From an uncultured Stomatobaculum sp. (lineage in GTDB: Bacteria; Bacillota; Clostridia; Lachnospirales; Lachnospiraceae): a DNA stretch of 64,000 nt. Of this stretch, positions 35,158 through 43,409 are shown one piece after another. The DNA lies in NCBI RefSeq assembly GCF_937924975.1, contig NZ_CALEYG010000035.1, forward strand, positions 1 to 64,000. Reading direction: 5' to 3'. Numbering within the stretch: position 1 is the first letter of the stretch; every line of letters begins with the position of its first letter. The position numbers were made by a program, and so were the translations under genes. The notes beneath the pieces are model-generated. The model was given only the letters and a program-made list of their open reading frames with translations, did not search any database and was not told the origin of the DNA.

Positions 35158-36485
35158 CAGTTCGGCTCCTGCCGCTCTTCGGCTTTCTCTTTCTGACGGC
35201 CTATCTCCGGTCGGCGAGCGCGAATGTGGTCTACACCGACTACATCCGTCTCGTAAACAGCTATCTTGAAAATGTTTACAGCTTGTCGCCCTACCTGCAC
35301 GGCGATGTCCTGACCCGGATTCCGGTCAACTACTTGGAGCGCATTGTGAATGTGCGTTTCTTTCACTACAGCACGATGTTCGACATGGTGCTCGGCGCGG
35401 CCTTTCTCTCCCTGAATGCCTACCTTCTGGGGCGCTACTGCGAGAAAAAGCGACTGCCGCTTGCGGTGACGGCGTTACTCATGCTCCTCATGTTCTCGCT
35501 GAACAAGTGGGAGATGCTGACCAACGGTTCGGGCTGGGTGCACTTTGCGGCCTTTATGCTCTTTTTCTGCCACTATCTGAGCCTTGACGCGCTGCTGCAA
35601 AAGACCGGAGACAGAAAGGCGGCAAGGCGCCTGCTCTGGCTGCCCTCGCTCACGATACTCTTTTTTGCGGGACCCTACTGCGCGATTTACGCGCTGACCG
35701 CCGTGCTCGCGGAACTTGTCATCGTGCTTCGCTTTCGGCGGGACTTTCGGCAGAGCGCGGCTCGCGTGCTCGCGGTGCTGTTACCGTTCGGGCTCTATCT
35801 CATCAGCCGCAGTCTCTCGGTCGAAGAGAGGCACGGCGCGACGACGGACTCGATTTTCACGGTCGTGCGGGCACATCCCCTGCTCCTGCCGCGCTTTTTT
35901 GTGCGCTCCTTTGCCTCCGAAATCATCGGGCAGGAGAGCGCGGGACAGCTGCCGGGCTTTGTGTTCACGGGGCTCGGCCTTCTGGTGCTCACGCTCTATG
36001 CCCTTGCGTTTCTGTATGCGGCAAAACTCATAGAGAAGGAGCGTAGCCTCTTTCCGCTCTGTCTAATCGCCTCGGGCTTTCTGAATCATTTGCTGGTCAC
36101 GGCTTCCCGCTGGATTTTCCTCCGGGAAAATTACGGCATGAGTTCCCGCTATGCGCTGCAGTATCAGGTCGGCATGCTGGGGCTCTTGTTGATCCTTTTC
36201 CTATCGGCACGGGACAGCGGGGGACGGCACGCGCGCCGTCTCGCCGCCGTCTCGCTGCTCGTCTTTTGCCTCGGCAATCTTGCCACGACGGCGCATGAAA
36301 TTCACATGGCGCCCTACCGGAAGGAAAACTTTCTCGCAATGCGGACGGTCGCAAAAAATTTTGAGGCCGAGAGCGATGAGACCCTCGTCAAGGTTCTTTC
36401 CTACCATGATCCTGTCCGGATACGGAAAGCACTGTCTCTGTTACAACATAAAAACTTAAATGTGTTTTATGAAAAAAAGGAGTAG
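35142..36485 (+). CDS. Polytopic membrane protein of unknown function, GT-C-like
   Basis: The 447-residue protein has about 9-10 hydrophobic segments. The first outer loop (VVYTDYIRLVNSYLENVYSL) has one Asp and a Tyr-rich run as in the two preceding proteins, suggesting it is shorter kin of them, but the link is weak. It ends in a short cytoplasmic tail (KALSLLQHKNLNVFY). It overlaps the upstream gene by 16 bases and lies nine bases before licD. A wall-glycan role is inferred from context only. Confidence 0.62.
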   Translation: MGRKITVRLLPLFGFLFLTAYLRSASANVVYTDYIRLVNSYLENVYSLSPYLHGDVLTRIPVNYLERIVNVRFFHYSTMFDMVLGAAFLSLNAYLLGRYCEKKRLPLAVTALLMLLMFSLNKWEMLTNGSGWVHFAAFMLFFCHYLSLDALLQKTGDRKAARRLLWLPSLTILFFAGPYCAIYALTAVLAELVIVLRFRRDFRQSAARVLAVLLPFGLYLISRSLSVEERHGATTDSIFTVVRAHPLLLPRFFVRSFASEIIGQESAGQLPGFVFTGLGLLVLTLYALAFLYAAKLIEKERSLFPLCLIASGFLNHLLVTASRWIFLRENYGMSSRYALQYQVGMLGLLLILFLSARDSGGRHARRLAAVSLLVFCLGNLATTAHEIHMAPYRKENFLAMRTVAKNFEAESDETLVKVLSYHDPVRIRKALSLLQHKNLNVFYEKKE

Positions 36486-36494
36486 AATCGCCTC

Positions 36495-37334
36495 ATGAAT
36501 AATGCCTATGGCCTGCAGGTAGTGCAGGAAGCGAACTTGAAAATTTTAAAAGAGATACACCGAATCTGTGAGAAGTACAGGATTTCCTATGCGCTGGACT
36601 CCGGTACCCTGCTCGGTGCGATTCGCCACGGCGGTTTTATTCCCTGGGACGATGATGCCGATATTGTGATGACGCGGAACCAGTGGGAGGCGTTCCGGAA
36701 GGTCGCACCGCGGGAACTCCGTGAGGGTATGCATCTTTTGCTGCCGGAGAGTTTCCGGGGCGGAAGACGTTTCTACGACTTCACGCCGCGCATCATCTAC
36801 GAGTACTCGAGACGGCGGAACCCGGATGCGGAGACCGCCTACTATGAGGAGAAGCTAAACCATCTCTGGGTGGACATCTTTATTCTGGACCGTCTGCCGG
36901 ACGGACAGGCGGGTGCACATACGCTGCTCGAACAGAAGGCGCTCTACGCGCTCGCGATGGGACACCGGAGAGCGCTCGATTACGGGAAGTACAGCCTCGG
37001 GCAGAAGAGCGCGGTGTTTCTCGGCAGCAGCGCCGGAAAGCTGGTGCCGATGAAAAAGCTCTTTGCCCTCCAGGACAAAGTTGCGCGGCGGGCCAACAAA
37101 AAGCAGACAGCGGAGTGGTACTACTCGAATTACGATCCCGGCTATATCGACATCCGCCTGTCGGATGCCGTCGCGCAGGGGCGGATTCAGATTCGCTTTG
37201 AGGACTGCGAGCTCTGCATTCCGAAGCACTACGACGAGGTACTCACGAAAATCTACGGGGACTATATGCAGTTGCCGCCGAAGGAAGAGCGGCGGCCGTC
37301 CCACGAGAGCACGGGGATTCAAATTTATGGCTGA
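36495..37334 (+). CDS. LicD family phosphotransferase
   Basis: LicD proteins transfer phosphocholine or related phospho-groups to glycans; many homologues act as nucleotidyl- or phosphotransferases on wall polymers. The 279-residue protein has YALDSGTLLGAIRHGG (33-47) followed by FIPWDDDADIVM, whose Asp cluster binds metal, and LWVDIFILDRLPD. The motifs are intact. No licA/B/C choline-uptake or CTP:phosphocholine genes are in the window, so the transferred group is unknown. It overlaps the next gene by eight bases. Confidence 0.9.
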   Translation: MNNAYGLQVVQEANLKILKEIHRICEKYRISYALDSGTLLGAIRHGGFIPWDDDADIVMTRNQWEAFRKVAPRELREGMHLLLPESFRGGRRFYDFTPRIIYEYSRRRNPDAETAYYEEKLNHLWVDIFILDRLPDGQAGAHTLLEQKALYALAMGHRRALDYGKYSLGQKSAVFLGSSAGKLVPMKKLFALQDKVARRANKKQTAEWYYSNYDPGYIDIRLSDAVAQGRIQIRFEDCELCIPKHYDEVLTKIYGDYMQLPPKEERRPSHESTGIQIYG

Positions 37335-38331
37335 GAGAACCGATATTCTGACCGTCGTGGTCTCGGTATTTAACGAGGAGGAGGCTCTGCCGCTTTGCCG
37401 GGAGCGCCTCACGGAAGTGCTGGAGAGGAGCGGCAGACCCTATGCCCTCCTCTTTGTCAATGACGGGAGCAGTGACGGGAGTGCGGAGCTTCTGGATCGC
37501 TTCGCGGCGGAGGATGCCCGCATCCGCGTCCTGCATTTCTCGCGAAATTTCGGGCACGAGGCCGCGATGATCGCGGGCATCGACTACGCGGAGGGCAATG
37601 TGATCTGTATGGACGCAGACCTCCAGCATCCGCCGCAGTGCATCCCGGAGATTGTGCGGGCGTTTGACGAGGGCTTCGATGTGATCAGCATGGTGCGGAC
37701 CGCAAACCGCTCGGCGGGGCTCGTCAAAAATATCACCTCCGCCGGGTTTTACGGCGTCATGAATGCGCTGAGCGGCATCAGGCTCGAGAAAAACGCATCG
37801 GACTTTTTCGGCATCTCGGCGCGCGCGGCGGAAGTGCTGCGGCACGATTACCGGGAGCGGGTGCGCTTTCTCCGCGGCTATGTGCAGAGTCTCGGCTTCC
37901 GGAGCACGACCCTCTCCTATGAGGCGGCGGCGCGCGCGGCGGGGCATTCGAAATATTCGATTCGAAAGCTGTTCCGCTTCTCGATGAATACGATTATGAG
38001 CTTTTCCGACCTGCCGCTCCGGCTCGGCATCTATGCGGGCATCGCCTCGGGGGCCCTCGGCGTGATTCTGCTGCTTTATTCGATTTTCACGAAGCTCCGC
38101 TTCGGCGCGCCGGACGGCTACACGACCATCATCGTGGTCATCTGCTTCATGTTCAGCATGTTGTTTCTGATTCTCGGCATTATGGGACAGTACATCGGCG
38201 TTCTGTTTCAAGAGGTCAAGGGGCGCCCGATTTATATTGTCGCGGCAGAGCGCGGCGTGCGGGCGGCAGAGCACGGCGTTTCGGCAGACAAAAAAACAGA
38301 GCTTAGTCCGGAAGAGGGGAATTCCCAGTAA
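37327..38331 (+). CDS. GtrB-like polyprenyl-phosphate glycosyltransferase
   Basis: Makes an undecaprenyl-phosphate-linked sugar from a nucleotide sugar. The 334-residue protein has VVVSVFNEEEALPL, LFVNDGSSDGS, CMDADLQHPP (metal site) and KNASDFFGISARA, then two C-terminal membrane helices (near 235-260 and 275-300), the classic GtrB/ArnC layout. It should load the lipid donor used by the GT-C-like proteins upstream. The start at 37327 overlaps licD. Its stop codon lies inside a perfect hairpin that closes the operon. Confidence 0.93.
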   Translation: MAERTDILTVVVSVFNEEEALPLCRERLTEVLERSGRPYALLFVNDGSSDGSAELLDRFAAEDARIRVLHFSRNFGHEAAMIAGIDYAEGNVICMDADLQHPPQCIPEIVRAFDEGFDVISMVRTANRSAGLVKNITSAGFYGVMNALSGIRLEKNASDFFGISARAAEVLRHDYRERVRFLRGYVQSLGFRSTTLSYEAAARAAGHSKYSIRKLFRFSMNTIMSFSDLPLRLGIYAGIASGALGVILLLYSIFTKLRFGAPDGYTTIIVVICFMFSMLFLILGIMGQYIGVLFQEVKGRPIYIVAAERGVRAAEHGVSADKKTELSPEEGNSQ

Positions 38332-38348
38332 AATACTGGGAATTCCCC
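38316..38348 (+). terminator. Perfect 15-bp inverted repeat, probable operon terminator
   Basis: The arms 38316-38330 and 38334-38348 (GGGGAATTCCCAGTA and its complement) are separated by AAA. The stop codon of the GtrB-like gene lies within it. The following sequence TTGCAAGTTTTT is only loosely T-rich, so it may be a terminator or an mRNA-stabilising hairpin. It overlaps no other gene. Confidence 0.6.
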
Positions 38349-38376
38349 TTGCAAGTTTTTCGGAATATGCTATAGT
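38349..38376 (+). promoter_or_regulatory. Promoter of the superoxide dismutase gene
   Basis: TTGCAA at 38349-38354 and TATAGT at 38371-38376 with a 16-base spacer, plus a TGC extension just before the -10. It directly follows the hairpin of the preceding operon. Start site would be near 38383, about 50 bases before the ATG. Confidence 0.65.
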
Positions 38377-38431
38377 GGTAATAACAAGAATGATTCCTGT
38401 ATTATAGGAACCCAACGAAAGGAGTCCCACT

Positions 38432-39049
38432 ATGTTTGAGCAGGTAAAGCTGGATTACGCATTCGCGGCCCTGGAGCCGTATATCGACGCCCTGACCATG
38501 GAGACCCACTACTCCAAGCATCACGCGACCTACACCAAGAACTTCAATGCGGCGGTCGAGGCTGCCGGCATTGCGGGCAAGTCCGCAGAGCAGATTCTCT
38601 CTTCCCTCGACGAGGTGAAGGACGAGGCGAGCCGCAAGGCACTCCGGAATAACGGCGGCGGCTACTATAACCACAACCTCTACTTTGAGATTATGAGCCC
38701 GGAGAAGCACAGCGCGCCGGAAGGTAAGCTTGCGGCAGCCATCGAGAAGCAGTTTGGCTCCGTCGAGGCACTGAAGGAAAAACTGACGGCACTGGCGGTC
38801 GGTCAGTTCGGCTCCGGCTGGGCATGGCTCTCGGCAAACAAGGACGGAGAACTTCAGGTTTCGGCGAGTGCAAACCAGGATAACCCCCTCATGGAGGGCA
38901 AGGGCTTTGTCCCGATTCTCGGCATCGATGTCTGGGAGCACGCCTACTACTTAAAGTATAAGAATCTGCGCCCGGACTATGTAAAGGCATTCTTCGAGGT
39001 ACTCGACTGGAAGAAGGTCGGTGAGAAGTACGAGGCGGTACTGGCGTAA
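38432..39049 (+). CDS. Superoxide dismutase (Fe/Mn family)
   Basis: Dismutates superoxide to oxygen and hydrogen peroxide in the cytoplasm. The 205-residue protein has all four metal ligands: His 26 (METHYSKHH), His 81 (GGYYNHNLYFEIM), Asp 166 and His 170 (GIDVWEHAYYLKYKN). GSGWAWL and ANQDNPL are the second-sphere region; metal choice (Fe or Mn) cannot be decided safely. A strong Shine-Dalgarno site (GAAAGGAG) and its own promoter make it monocistronic. Confidence 0.96.
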   Translation: MFEQVKLDYAFAALEPYIDALTMETHYSKHHATYTKNFNAAVEAAGIAGKSAEQILSSLDEVKDEASRKALRNNGGGYYNHNLYFEIMSPEKHSAPEGKLAAAIEKQFGSVEALKEKLTALAVGQFGSGWAWLSANKDGELQVSASANQDNPLMEGKGFVPILGIDVWEHAYYLKYKNLRPDYVKAFFEVLDWKKVGEKYEAVLA

Positions 39050-39087
39050 GAGAGCGGCAATCAAAACCGGCATAAAAACATGAAATC

Positions 39088-39124
39088 AAAAAAGGGCGTC
39101 GCAGAAGGCTGCGGCGCTCTTTTT
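39088..39124. terminator. Bidirectional terminator between sod and the BCCT gene
   Basis: AGGGCGTCGCAG pairs with CTGCGGCGCTCT (with two G-U pairs) around AAGG. The plus strand has a T-run after it and the minus strand reads out into TTTTTT, so it can stop both converging genes. Confidence 0.85.
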
Positions 39125-39163
39125 GTGGGCTTTGCGATTTGCACGGTATACATTGGATGCGGC

Positions 39164-40699
39164 TCAGCGCTCCTTCGCGTTTTGCGCCGCTTCCTGCTCC
39201 TTCAGGTAATCTGAGGCATCCCGGAAGAAGGAGGCGAGAATCAAAATCATAATAAAGCCGATCGGGAAGGCCGCGATAATCGAGACGGTCTGCAGATTCG
39301 CCATGGAGCTCTCCGAGAAGAGGAGGGCAATCGGCAGCAGAATTAAAAGGATGGACCAGAAGAGCTTGAGTCTCCGGTCGGGCTCCTCGTCGCTCGACAT
39401 CTCGCGGTAGGAGTAGGCGCTCGCGACCACGGCAATCGAGTCAAAGGAGGTCGCATAAAAGGCAATCATCCCGAGCACGAGGAGGATCAGCACGAAGCGG
39501 TAGCCCGGCAGGGTGCGGAGTATCGTGAGTATGGTCTCATAGAGATTGCCGCTCTCTGCATACATGCCGAGCAGGTCGATTTTTCCGAACATCTGCAGGC
39601 CGAGGCCGTAGTTGCCGAGTACAATGAAGGAGACCCAGGTGCCGAGGAGACCCGCCGCATAGCCCCCGAGTATCACCTCGCGTATGGTGCGGCCGCGGCT
39701 GATGCTGCCGATGAAGAACGGCGTCGCGACACACCAGACCATCCAGTAAGCCCAGTAGAAGATGGTTGTGTTCTGCGCAAAACCGGTCTTTCGAAGCGGA
39801 TCCGTGTAGGTGCAGAGCGAGATAAAGTTCTGCGCGACATTGCCAATCGAGGAGAGACCGGTCTCCAGAATGTAACGCGGCATGCCGCCGAGGAAGAGCA
39901 CATAAAGAAGAAGCGCAAAGAAAAGCCAGGTGCAGGAGGCTGCCATGATCGAGATGCCGTGGATGCCGAAGTAGGCGCAGACGGTGTAGACTAGGCAGAT
40001 GAAGAGCAGGATTACAATGGTCAGCGCAGTGCTGTCCTTGACCGAGAAAATCGCGGAGATTGCGCCGGAGAGCAGGGGCGCGGAGACCGCAAAGGTAGTC
40101 GCGGTGCCGGCAATCAGCGCGAAGACCGCAATCAGGTCAATGAGTCGCCCCGGAATCCCGTCGGTGTGCTGCTTCAAGAGCGCGCGGCAGGCTTCCGAGT
40201 ACTTCTGCTTGTTGCGCTTCCGCACATGAATCATGAAGGCAAAGGCGACCGAGAGCGCGAGGTAAAAACCCCACGGGACGGGTCCCCAGTGGAATAAGGA
40301 GAAGCTGCCGGCCCAGTCCTGTGTGTCGCCGAGCGACTGCACATGCGCATCGGTCGCGTAGGTCATCCACTCACAGAGCGAGTAGAAGAGAATATCCGCC
40401 GCGAGGCCCGCCGTGAACATCATGCTTCCCCATTGGAAGAAAGAGTACTGCGGGCGATCACCGCCGAGGCGGATAGAGCCGAAGCGAGAAAAGGCGAGGT
40501 AGAGCGTCAGCAGAAAAATGCCGAGCCCGAGGAGCAGGTAGTACCAGCCGAACTCCTCGCCGAGAAAGCTTCGGATGGCATTCAAGGCAGCGCCGGAAGC
40601 CTCCGGTGCGGTGAAAAAGGTCAGGCAGAGTGCCAGAATCAGCAGAAAGGGCAGCAGTGTGATCATCCAGTCGATGCGCTGTGAGAGCTTCTTGTTCAT
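39164..40699 (-). CDS. BCCT family transporter (betaine/carnitine/choline type)
   Basis: The 511-residue, 12-helix secondary transporter imports quaternary ammonium compounds such as glycine betaine, carnitine or choline. The BCCT signature Trp/Tyr-rich stretch is at IFYWAYWMVWCVATPFFIG, followed by ISRGRTIREVILG; SMMFTAGLAADILFYSLCEW marks helix 3. Start at 40699 is chosen for MNKKLSQR, with GGAGGTG a bit further upstream than usual; an in-frame upstream start is possible. It is transcribed alone, back to back with the lipoprotein gene at 40859. Confidence 0.92.
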   Translation of the reverse strand: MNKKLSQRIDWMITLLPFLLILALCLTFFTAPEASGAALNAIRSFLGEEFGWYYLLLGLGIFLLTLYLAFSRFGSIRLGGDRPQYSFFQWGSMMFTAGLAADILFYSLCEWMTYATDAHVQSLGDTQDWAGSFSLFHWGPVPWGFYLALSVAFAFMIHVRKRNKQKYSEACRALLKQHTDGIPGRLIDLIAVFALIAGTATTFAVSAPLLSGAISAIFSVKDSTALTIVILLFICLVYTVCAYFGIHGISIMAASCTWLFFALLLYVLFLGGMPRYILETGLSSIGNVAQNFISLCTYTDPLRKTGFAQNTTIFYWAYWMVWCVATPFFIGSISRGRTIREVILGGYAAGLLGTWVSFIVLGNYGLGLQMFGKIDLLGMYAESGNLYETILTILRTLPGYRFVLILLVLGMIAFYATSFDSIAVVASAYSYREMSSDEEPDRRLKLFWSILLILLPIALLFSESSMANLQTVSIIAAFPIGFIMILILASFFRDASDYLKEQEAAQNAKER

Positions 40700-40728
40700 T
40701 TTTGTCTTTAACACCTCCAATATTGAAC

Positions 40729-40757
40729 AATTTACCACCCGACGCCCGATTTGGCAA
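40729..40757 (-). promoter_or_regulatory. Promoter of the BCCT transporter gene
   Basis: On the minus strand TTGCCA (complement of 40752-40757) precedes TAAATT (complement of 40729-40734) with a 17-base spacer. Confidence 0.5.
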
Positions 40758-40798
40758 GAGAGAAACTTTAAGCTTTTCTGACAAAGTAGGGAAAATGC

Positions 40799-40827
40799 TG
40801 TTAAAATAGGATGGCATTTACTATAAT
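40799..40827 (+). promoter_or_regulatory. Promoter of the lipoprotein/MBL operon
   Basis: A perfect TATAAT at 40822-40827 lies 31 bases before the lipoprotein ATG. The -35 (TGTTAA at 40799) is weak. An alternative pair, CTGACA (40778) and TAAAAT (40802) with an 18-base spacer, lies just upstream. Confidence 0.45.
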
Positions 40828-40858
40828 GCGGAATTGAGTAAGCAGAGGTGAACGGACG

Positions 40859-41512
40859 ATGAAAAAAACAAAATGGGTTTGGGCTTATACAACAGGATTG
40901 GCGCTTCTCGGCGCCGTAGCGCTTCTCGGCGGTTGCGGACCGAAGCGCGGTCAGCTCGCGGCTTCAGCGGCGGCTTCGGCAGCTGCGGAACAGGGCAAGG
41001 GACAGGATGCTGTGATGCACGACGACATCAAATTGAATTTTGACGAGGCACAGAGCTCCTGCGAGGATCTCCTCAAGGACAACGCGAGCGACTATCCGCT
41101 CTCGAAGTACATCGACACCGTCGTGGATGAGAACACCAAGACTGTCATGCTGATCTGGCCGCTCGACAATTCGGCGACCGAGGAGGACGGCGTGCGCTAC
41201 GCAAACGAGCTGATTCGCGCGTTCAACGATGCCTGCGCGGAGCAGGATTTCTCGATTGCGGCGAGCTCGGAGGAGAGCTACGGCGGTCTCTATCAGAAGT
41301 ACGCCGTCAACATTCAGGTATTCCGCGAGACGGACATTTTAAAGCCGGACAAGTACCTGGTCAGCATGACCATTCCGGCGGGCAGCAATCAGGCCGTGGT
41401 GCCGTTCTCACAGTATGACGGTGTCAACGAAGTCATTCTGACGGACGGAACCGTCAAGGTGCCGGGCGGCAAGTACACAGGCGACCGGACGGGTCTGTAC
41501 AGCGGAGAGTAA
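40859..41512 (+). CDS. Lipoprotein of unknown function
   Basis: The 217-residue protein has a signal peptide and lipobox LLGGC (Cys 26), then an Ala/Ser/Gln-rich linker and a roughly 150-residue soluble domain with alternating charged and hydrophobic segments (AQSSCEDLLKDNASDYPLSK, then VMLIWPLDNSATEEDGVRYA). I recognise no catalytic motif. The mature part looks like a compact alpha/beta binding domain on the cell surface. It is 19 bases upstream of the secreted MBL-fold protein, probably one operon. Confidence 0.75.
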   Translation: MKKTKWVWAYTTGLALLGAVALLGGCGPKRGQLAASAAASAAAEQGKGQDAVMHDDIKLNFDEAQSSCEDLLKDNASDYPLSKYIDTVVDENTKTVMLIWPLDNSATEEDGVRYANELIRAFNDACAEQDFSIAASSEESYGGLYQKYAVNIQVFRETDILKPDKYLVSMTIPAGSNQAVVPFSQYDGVNEVILTDGTVKVPGGKYTGDRTGLYSGE

Positions 41513-41531
41513 ATCTAGGAGGCAGGACAGC

Positions 41532-42635
41532 ATGAGAAAATTAATTCGCCGCACAGCGGCTTTGACTTTAGCACTGGTAACCCTCGCGGCGGGCAGCGTG
41601 CGCGCCGATGTGGTACAGCGCGGCGCTTCGGCGGCGACCACAGCCGCCGCGACGGAGAGCGACACTTCCGGCGGCGCGGTGGTCGATCAGAATGCGGTCG
41701 GCACTGCGGAGACAACGGCGAGCCAGAGCAGCACGGCGGCGGTGCAGGCGACCACGGCGGCGACATCCCACGGTTCGGGTGTGAACAACGGCACGGCCAA
41801 GGTGGTCACAAGCACGCTCTTCGGCGGCGATGAGCTCATGCTGGTTGCGCCGCGCTCGGCAAGCCAGATGATGAGCTTTGTTGTCACGACGAAGGCCGGC
41901 AAAGTCCTGGTCTTTGACGGCGGCACCGAGCACGATACCGAACACCTGAAGGAAGTGCTCCGCGCGAAGGGCAGCCATGTGACGGCGTGGTTCATCACCC
42001 ACCCGCACTCGGACCATGTGGGCGCACTGACCAAGATTCTGCAGGATCCGAATTCCGGCATCAAAATCGATGCGGTCTATTACAACTTCCAGCCGCAGGA
42101 GTGGTACAACACGAATGAGGCGTACCGCGCGGACATGGTCGCGCAGTGCCGCAGCGCAATCGAGACGCTGCCGGAGAGTGCGCGTCACACCGTGCACAAG
42201 GGCGACAACATTCCGATCGATGACATCACGGTCAATGTGATGAATGACCCCTACCTCTCGAGCGTGAACTCCATCAACAACTCTTCGGTCGCCTATCGCC
42301 TCGATGTGAGCGGCCGGAAGATTCTGTTCCTCGGTGACATGGGCGTTCAGGCGGGCAATCAGCTCGTCGCGGACTATGCGAACAACCCCGGCGCGCTGCG
42401 CGCGGACATCGTACAGATGGCGCACCACGGCCAGCAGGGCGTGGGTCGCAATGTCTATGAGATGGTGAAACCGGAGATTTGTCTCTGGCCGACACCGCTC
42501 TGGCTCTGGGAGAACAACAACGGCGGCGGCTTAAACAGCGGCAACTGGCGCACGCTGGAAGTGAGAGGCTGGATGCGTCAGCTCGGCGTGAAGACCCATG
42601 TGGTCGCGAAGGACGGCGACCAGGTGCTCCGCTGA
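41532..42635 (+). CDS. Secreted metallo-beta-lactamase-fold hydrolase
   Basis: The 367-residue protein has a signal peptide (about 1-25), a Ser/Thr/Ala-rich linker (about 30-90) and an MBL domain. Metal-site motifs: THPHSDH (His 157, His 159, Asp 161, His 162), FLGDMG (Asp ligand) and MAHHGQQG (His ligand). The domain resembles the ComEC C-terminal/surface MBL proteins that act on phosphodiesters or nucleotides rather than beta-lactams. GGAGG precedes the ATG. It overlaps maf by one base. The linker resembles the exported protein at 1-198. Confidence 0.88.
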   Translation: MRKLIRRTAALTLALVTLAAGSVRADVVQRGASAATTAAATESDTSGGAVVDQNAVGTAETTASQSSTAAVQATTAATSHGSGVNNGTAKVVTSTLFGGDELMLVAPRSASQMMSFVVTTKAGKVLVFDGGTEHDTEHLKEVLRAKGSHVTAWFITHPHSDHVGALTKILQDPNSGIKIDAVYYNFQPQEWYNTNEAYRADMVAQCRSAIETLPESARHTVHKGDNIPIDDITVNVMNDPYLSSVNSINNSSVAYRLDVSGRKILFLGDMGVQAGNQLVADYANNPGALRADIVQMAHHGQQGVGRNVYEMVKPEICLWPTPLWLWENNNGGGLNSGNWRTLEVRGWMRQLGVKTHVVAKDGDQVLR

Positions 42636-43231
42636 TGCGCCTCGGGGAGAGACGCATTGTGCTTGCCTCCGCTTCGCCGCGCCGCCTGGATTTGCTCAGG
42701 CAGCTCGGACTTTGCCCGGGCGTGCAGCCGAGTGAGGTTGATGAGCATTCTTCGGAGCGGGATCCCGCGCGCTTTGTGCAGGAACTCGCGCGCCGGAAGG
42801 CGGGCTGTGTCGCCGCGACGGAGGCGGCCGGAACCCTGGTCATCGGCGCGGACACCGTTGTGGTGCGGGACGGCATCATCCTCGGAAAGCCGAAGGACAG
42901 CGCGGCGGCAACGGAGATGCTTCGCAGTCTGCAGGGCAGAGCGCATGAGGTCTATACCGGTGTCGCACTGCTCCTCGCCGGAGAAACCAAGGAGCGGGTC
43001 TTTGCGGCGGAGACGCGGGTTTTTGTCGCGCCGATGACAGAAGACGAAATTCAGACCTATGTCGACAGCGGCGAACCCATGGATAAGGCAGGGGCTTACG
43101 GCATTCAGGGGCGCTTTGCCTGCTATATCGAGAAAATCGAGGGCGAGTACAGCAATGTGGTCGGACTCCCGCTCGGGGCGCTCCGCAAAGCGTGGAAAGC
43201 GCTGGAAGAGCAAAACGAAGCGGAAAAGTGA
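42635..43231 (+). CDS. maf: Maf family nucleoside triphosphate pyrophosphatase
   Basis: Maf proteins hydrolyse non-standard or dTTP/UTP nucleotides to monophosphates and affect septum formation. The 198 residues include ASASPRR (11-17), GADTVV with the catalytic Asp, GKPKDSAAA and YGIQGRFACYIEKIEGEYSNVVGLP (given in part: YGIQGRFACYIEKIEGEY), the full family pattern. The ATG overlaps the previous stop by one base, so it is coupled to the MBL gene. Confidence 0.94.
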   Translation: MRLGERRIVLASASPRRLDLLRQLGLCPGVQPSEVDEHSSERDPARFVQELARRKAGCVAATEAAGTLVIGADTVVVRDGIILGKPKDSAAATEMLRSLQGRAHEVYTGVALLLAGETKERVFAAETRVFVAPMTEDEIQTYVDSGEPMDKAGAYGIQGRFACYIEKIEGEYSNVVGLPLGALRKAWKALEEQNEAEK

Positions 43232-43234
43232 AGC

Positions 43235-43280
43235 AAAAAAGAGAACAGTGTTGCCTTGCGGCGCTGTTCTCTTTTTTTTT
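43235..43280 (+). terminator. Terminator after maf
   Basis: AAAAAAGAGAACAG (43235-43248) pairs with CTGTTCTC plus T9 (43264-43280). It is a strong intrinsic terminator with a nine-T run. Confidence 0.9.
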
Positions 43281-43334
43281 GCGCCGAAACGGCCCCGTGA
43301 AAGGCAGCTGTGATCCGCGACTCTTTCCCCCGCA

Positions 43335-43363
43335 TAGACAAGCGCGGGAGTTCCCGCTATAAT
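43335..43363 (+). promoter_or_regulatory. Promoter of the cyclophilin gene
   Basis: TAGACA at 43335-43340 and a perfect TATAAT at 43358-43363 with a 17-base spacer. The ATG is 47 bases further on. Confidence 0.75.
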
Positions 43364-43409
43364 AGGCTTATGTTTTTATGAAGATACAATCACAAGGAGG
43401 AAGCTGACA

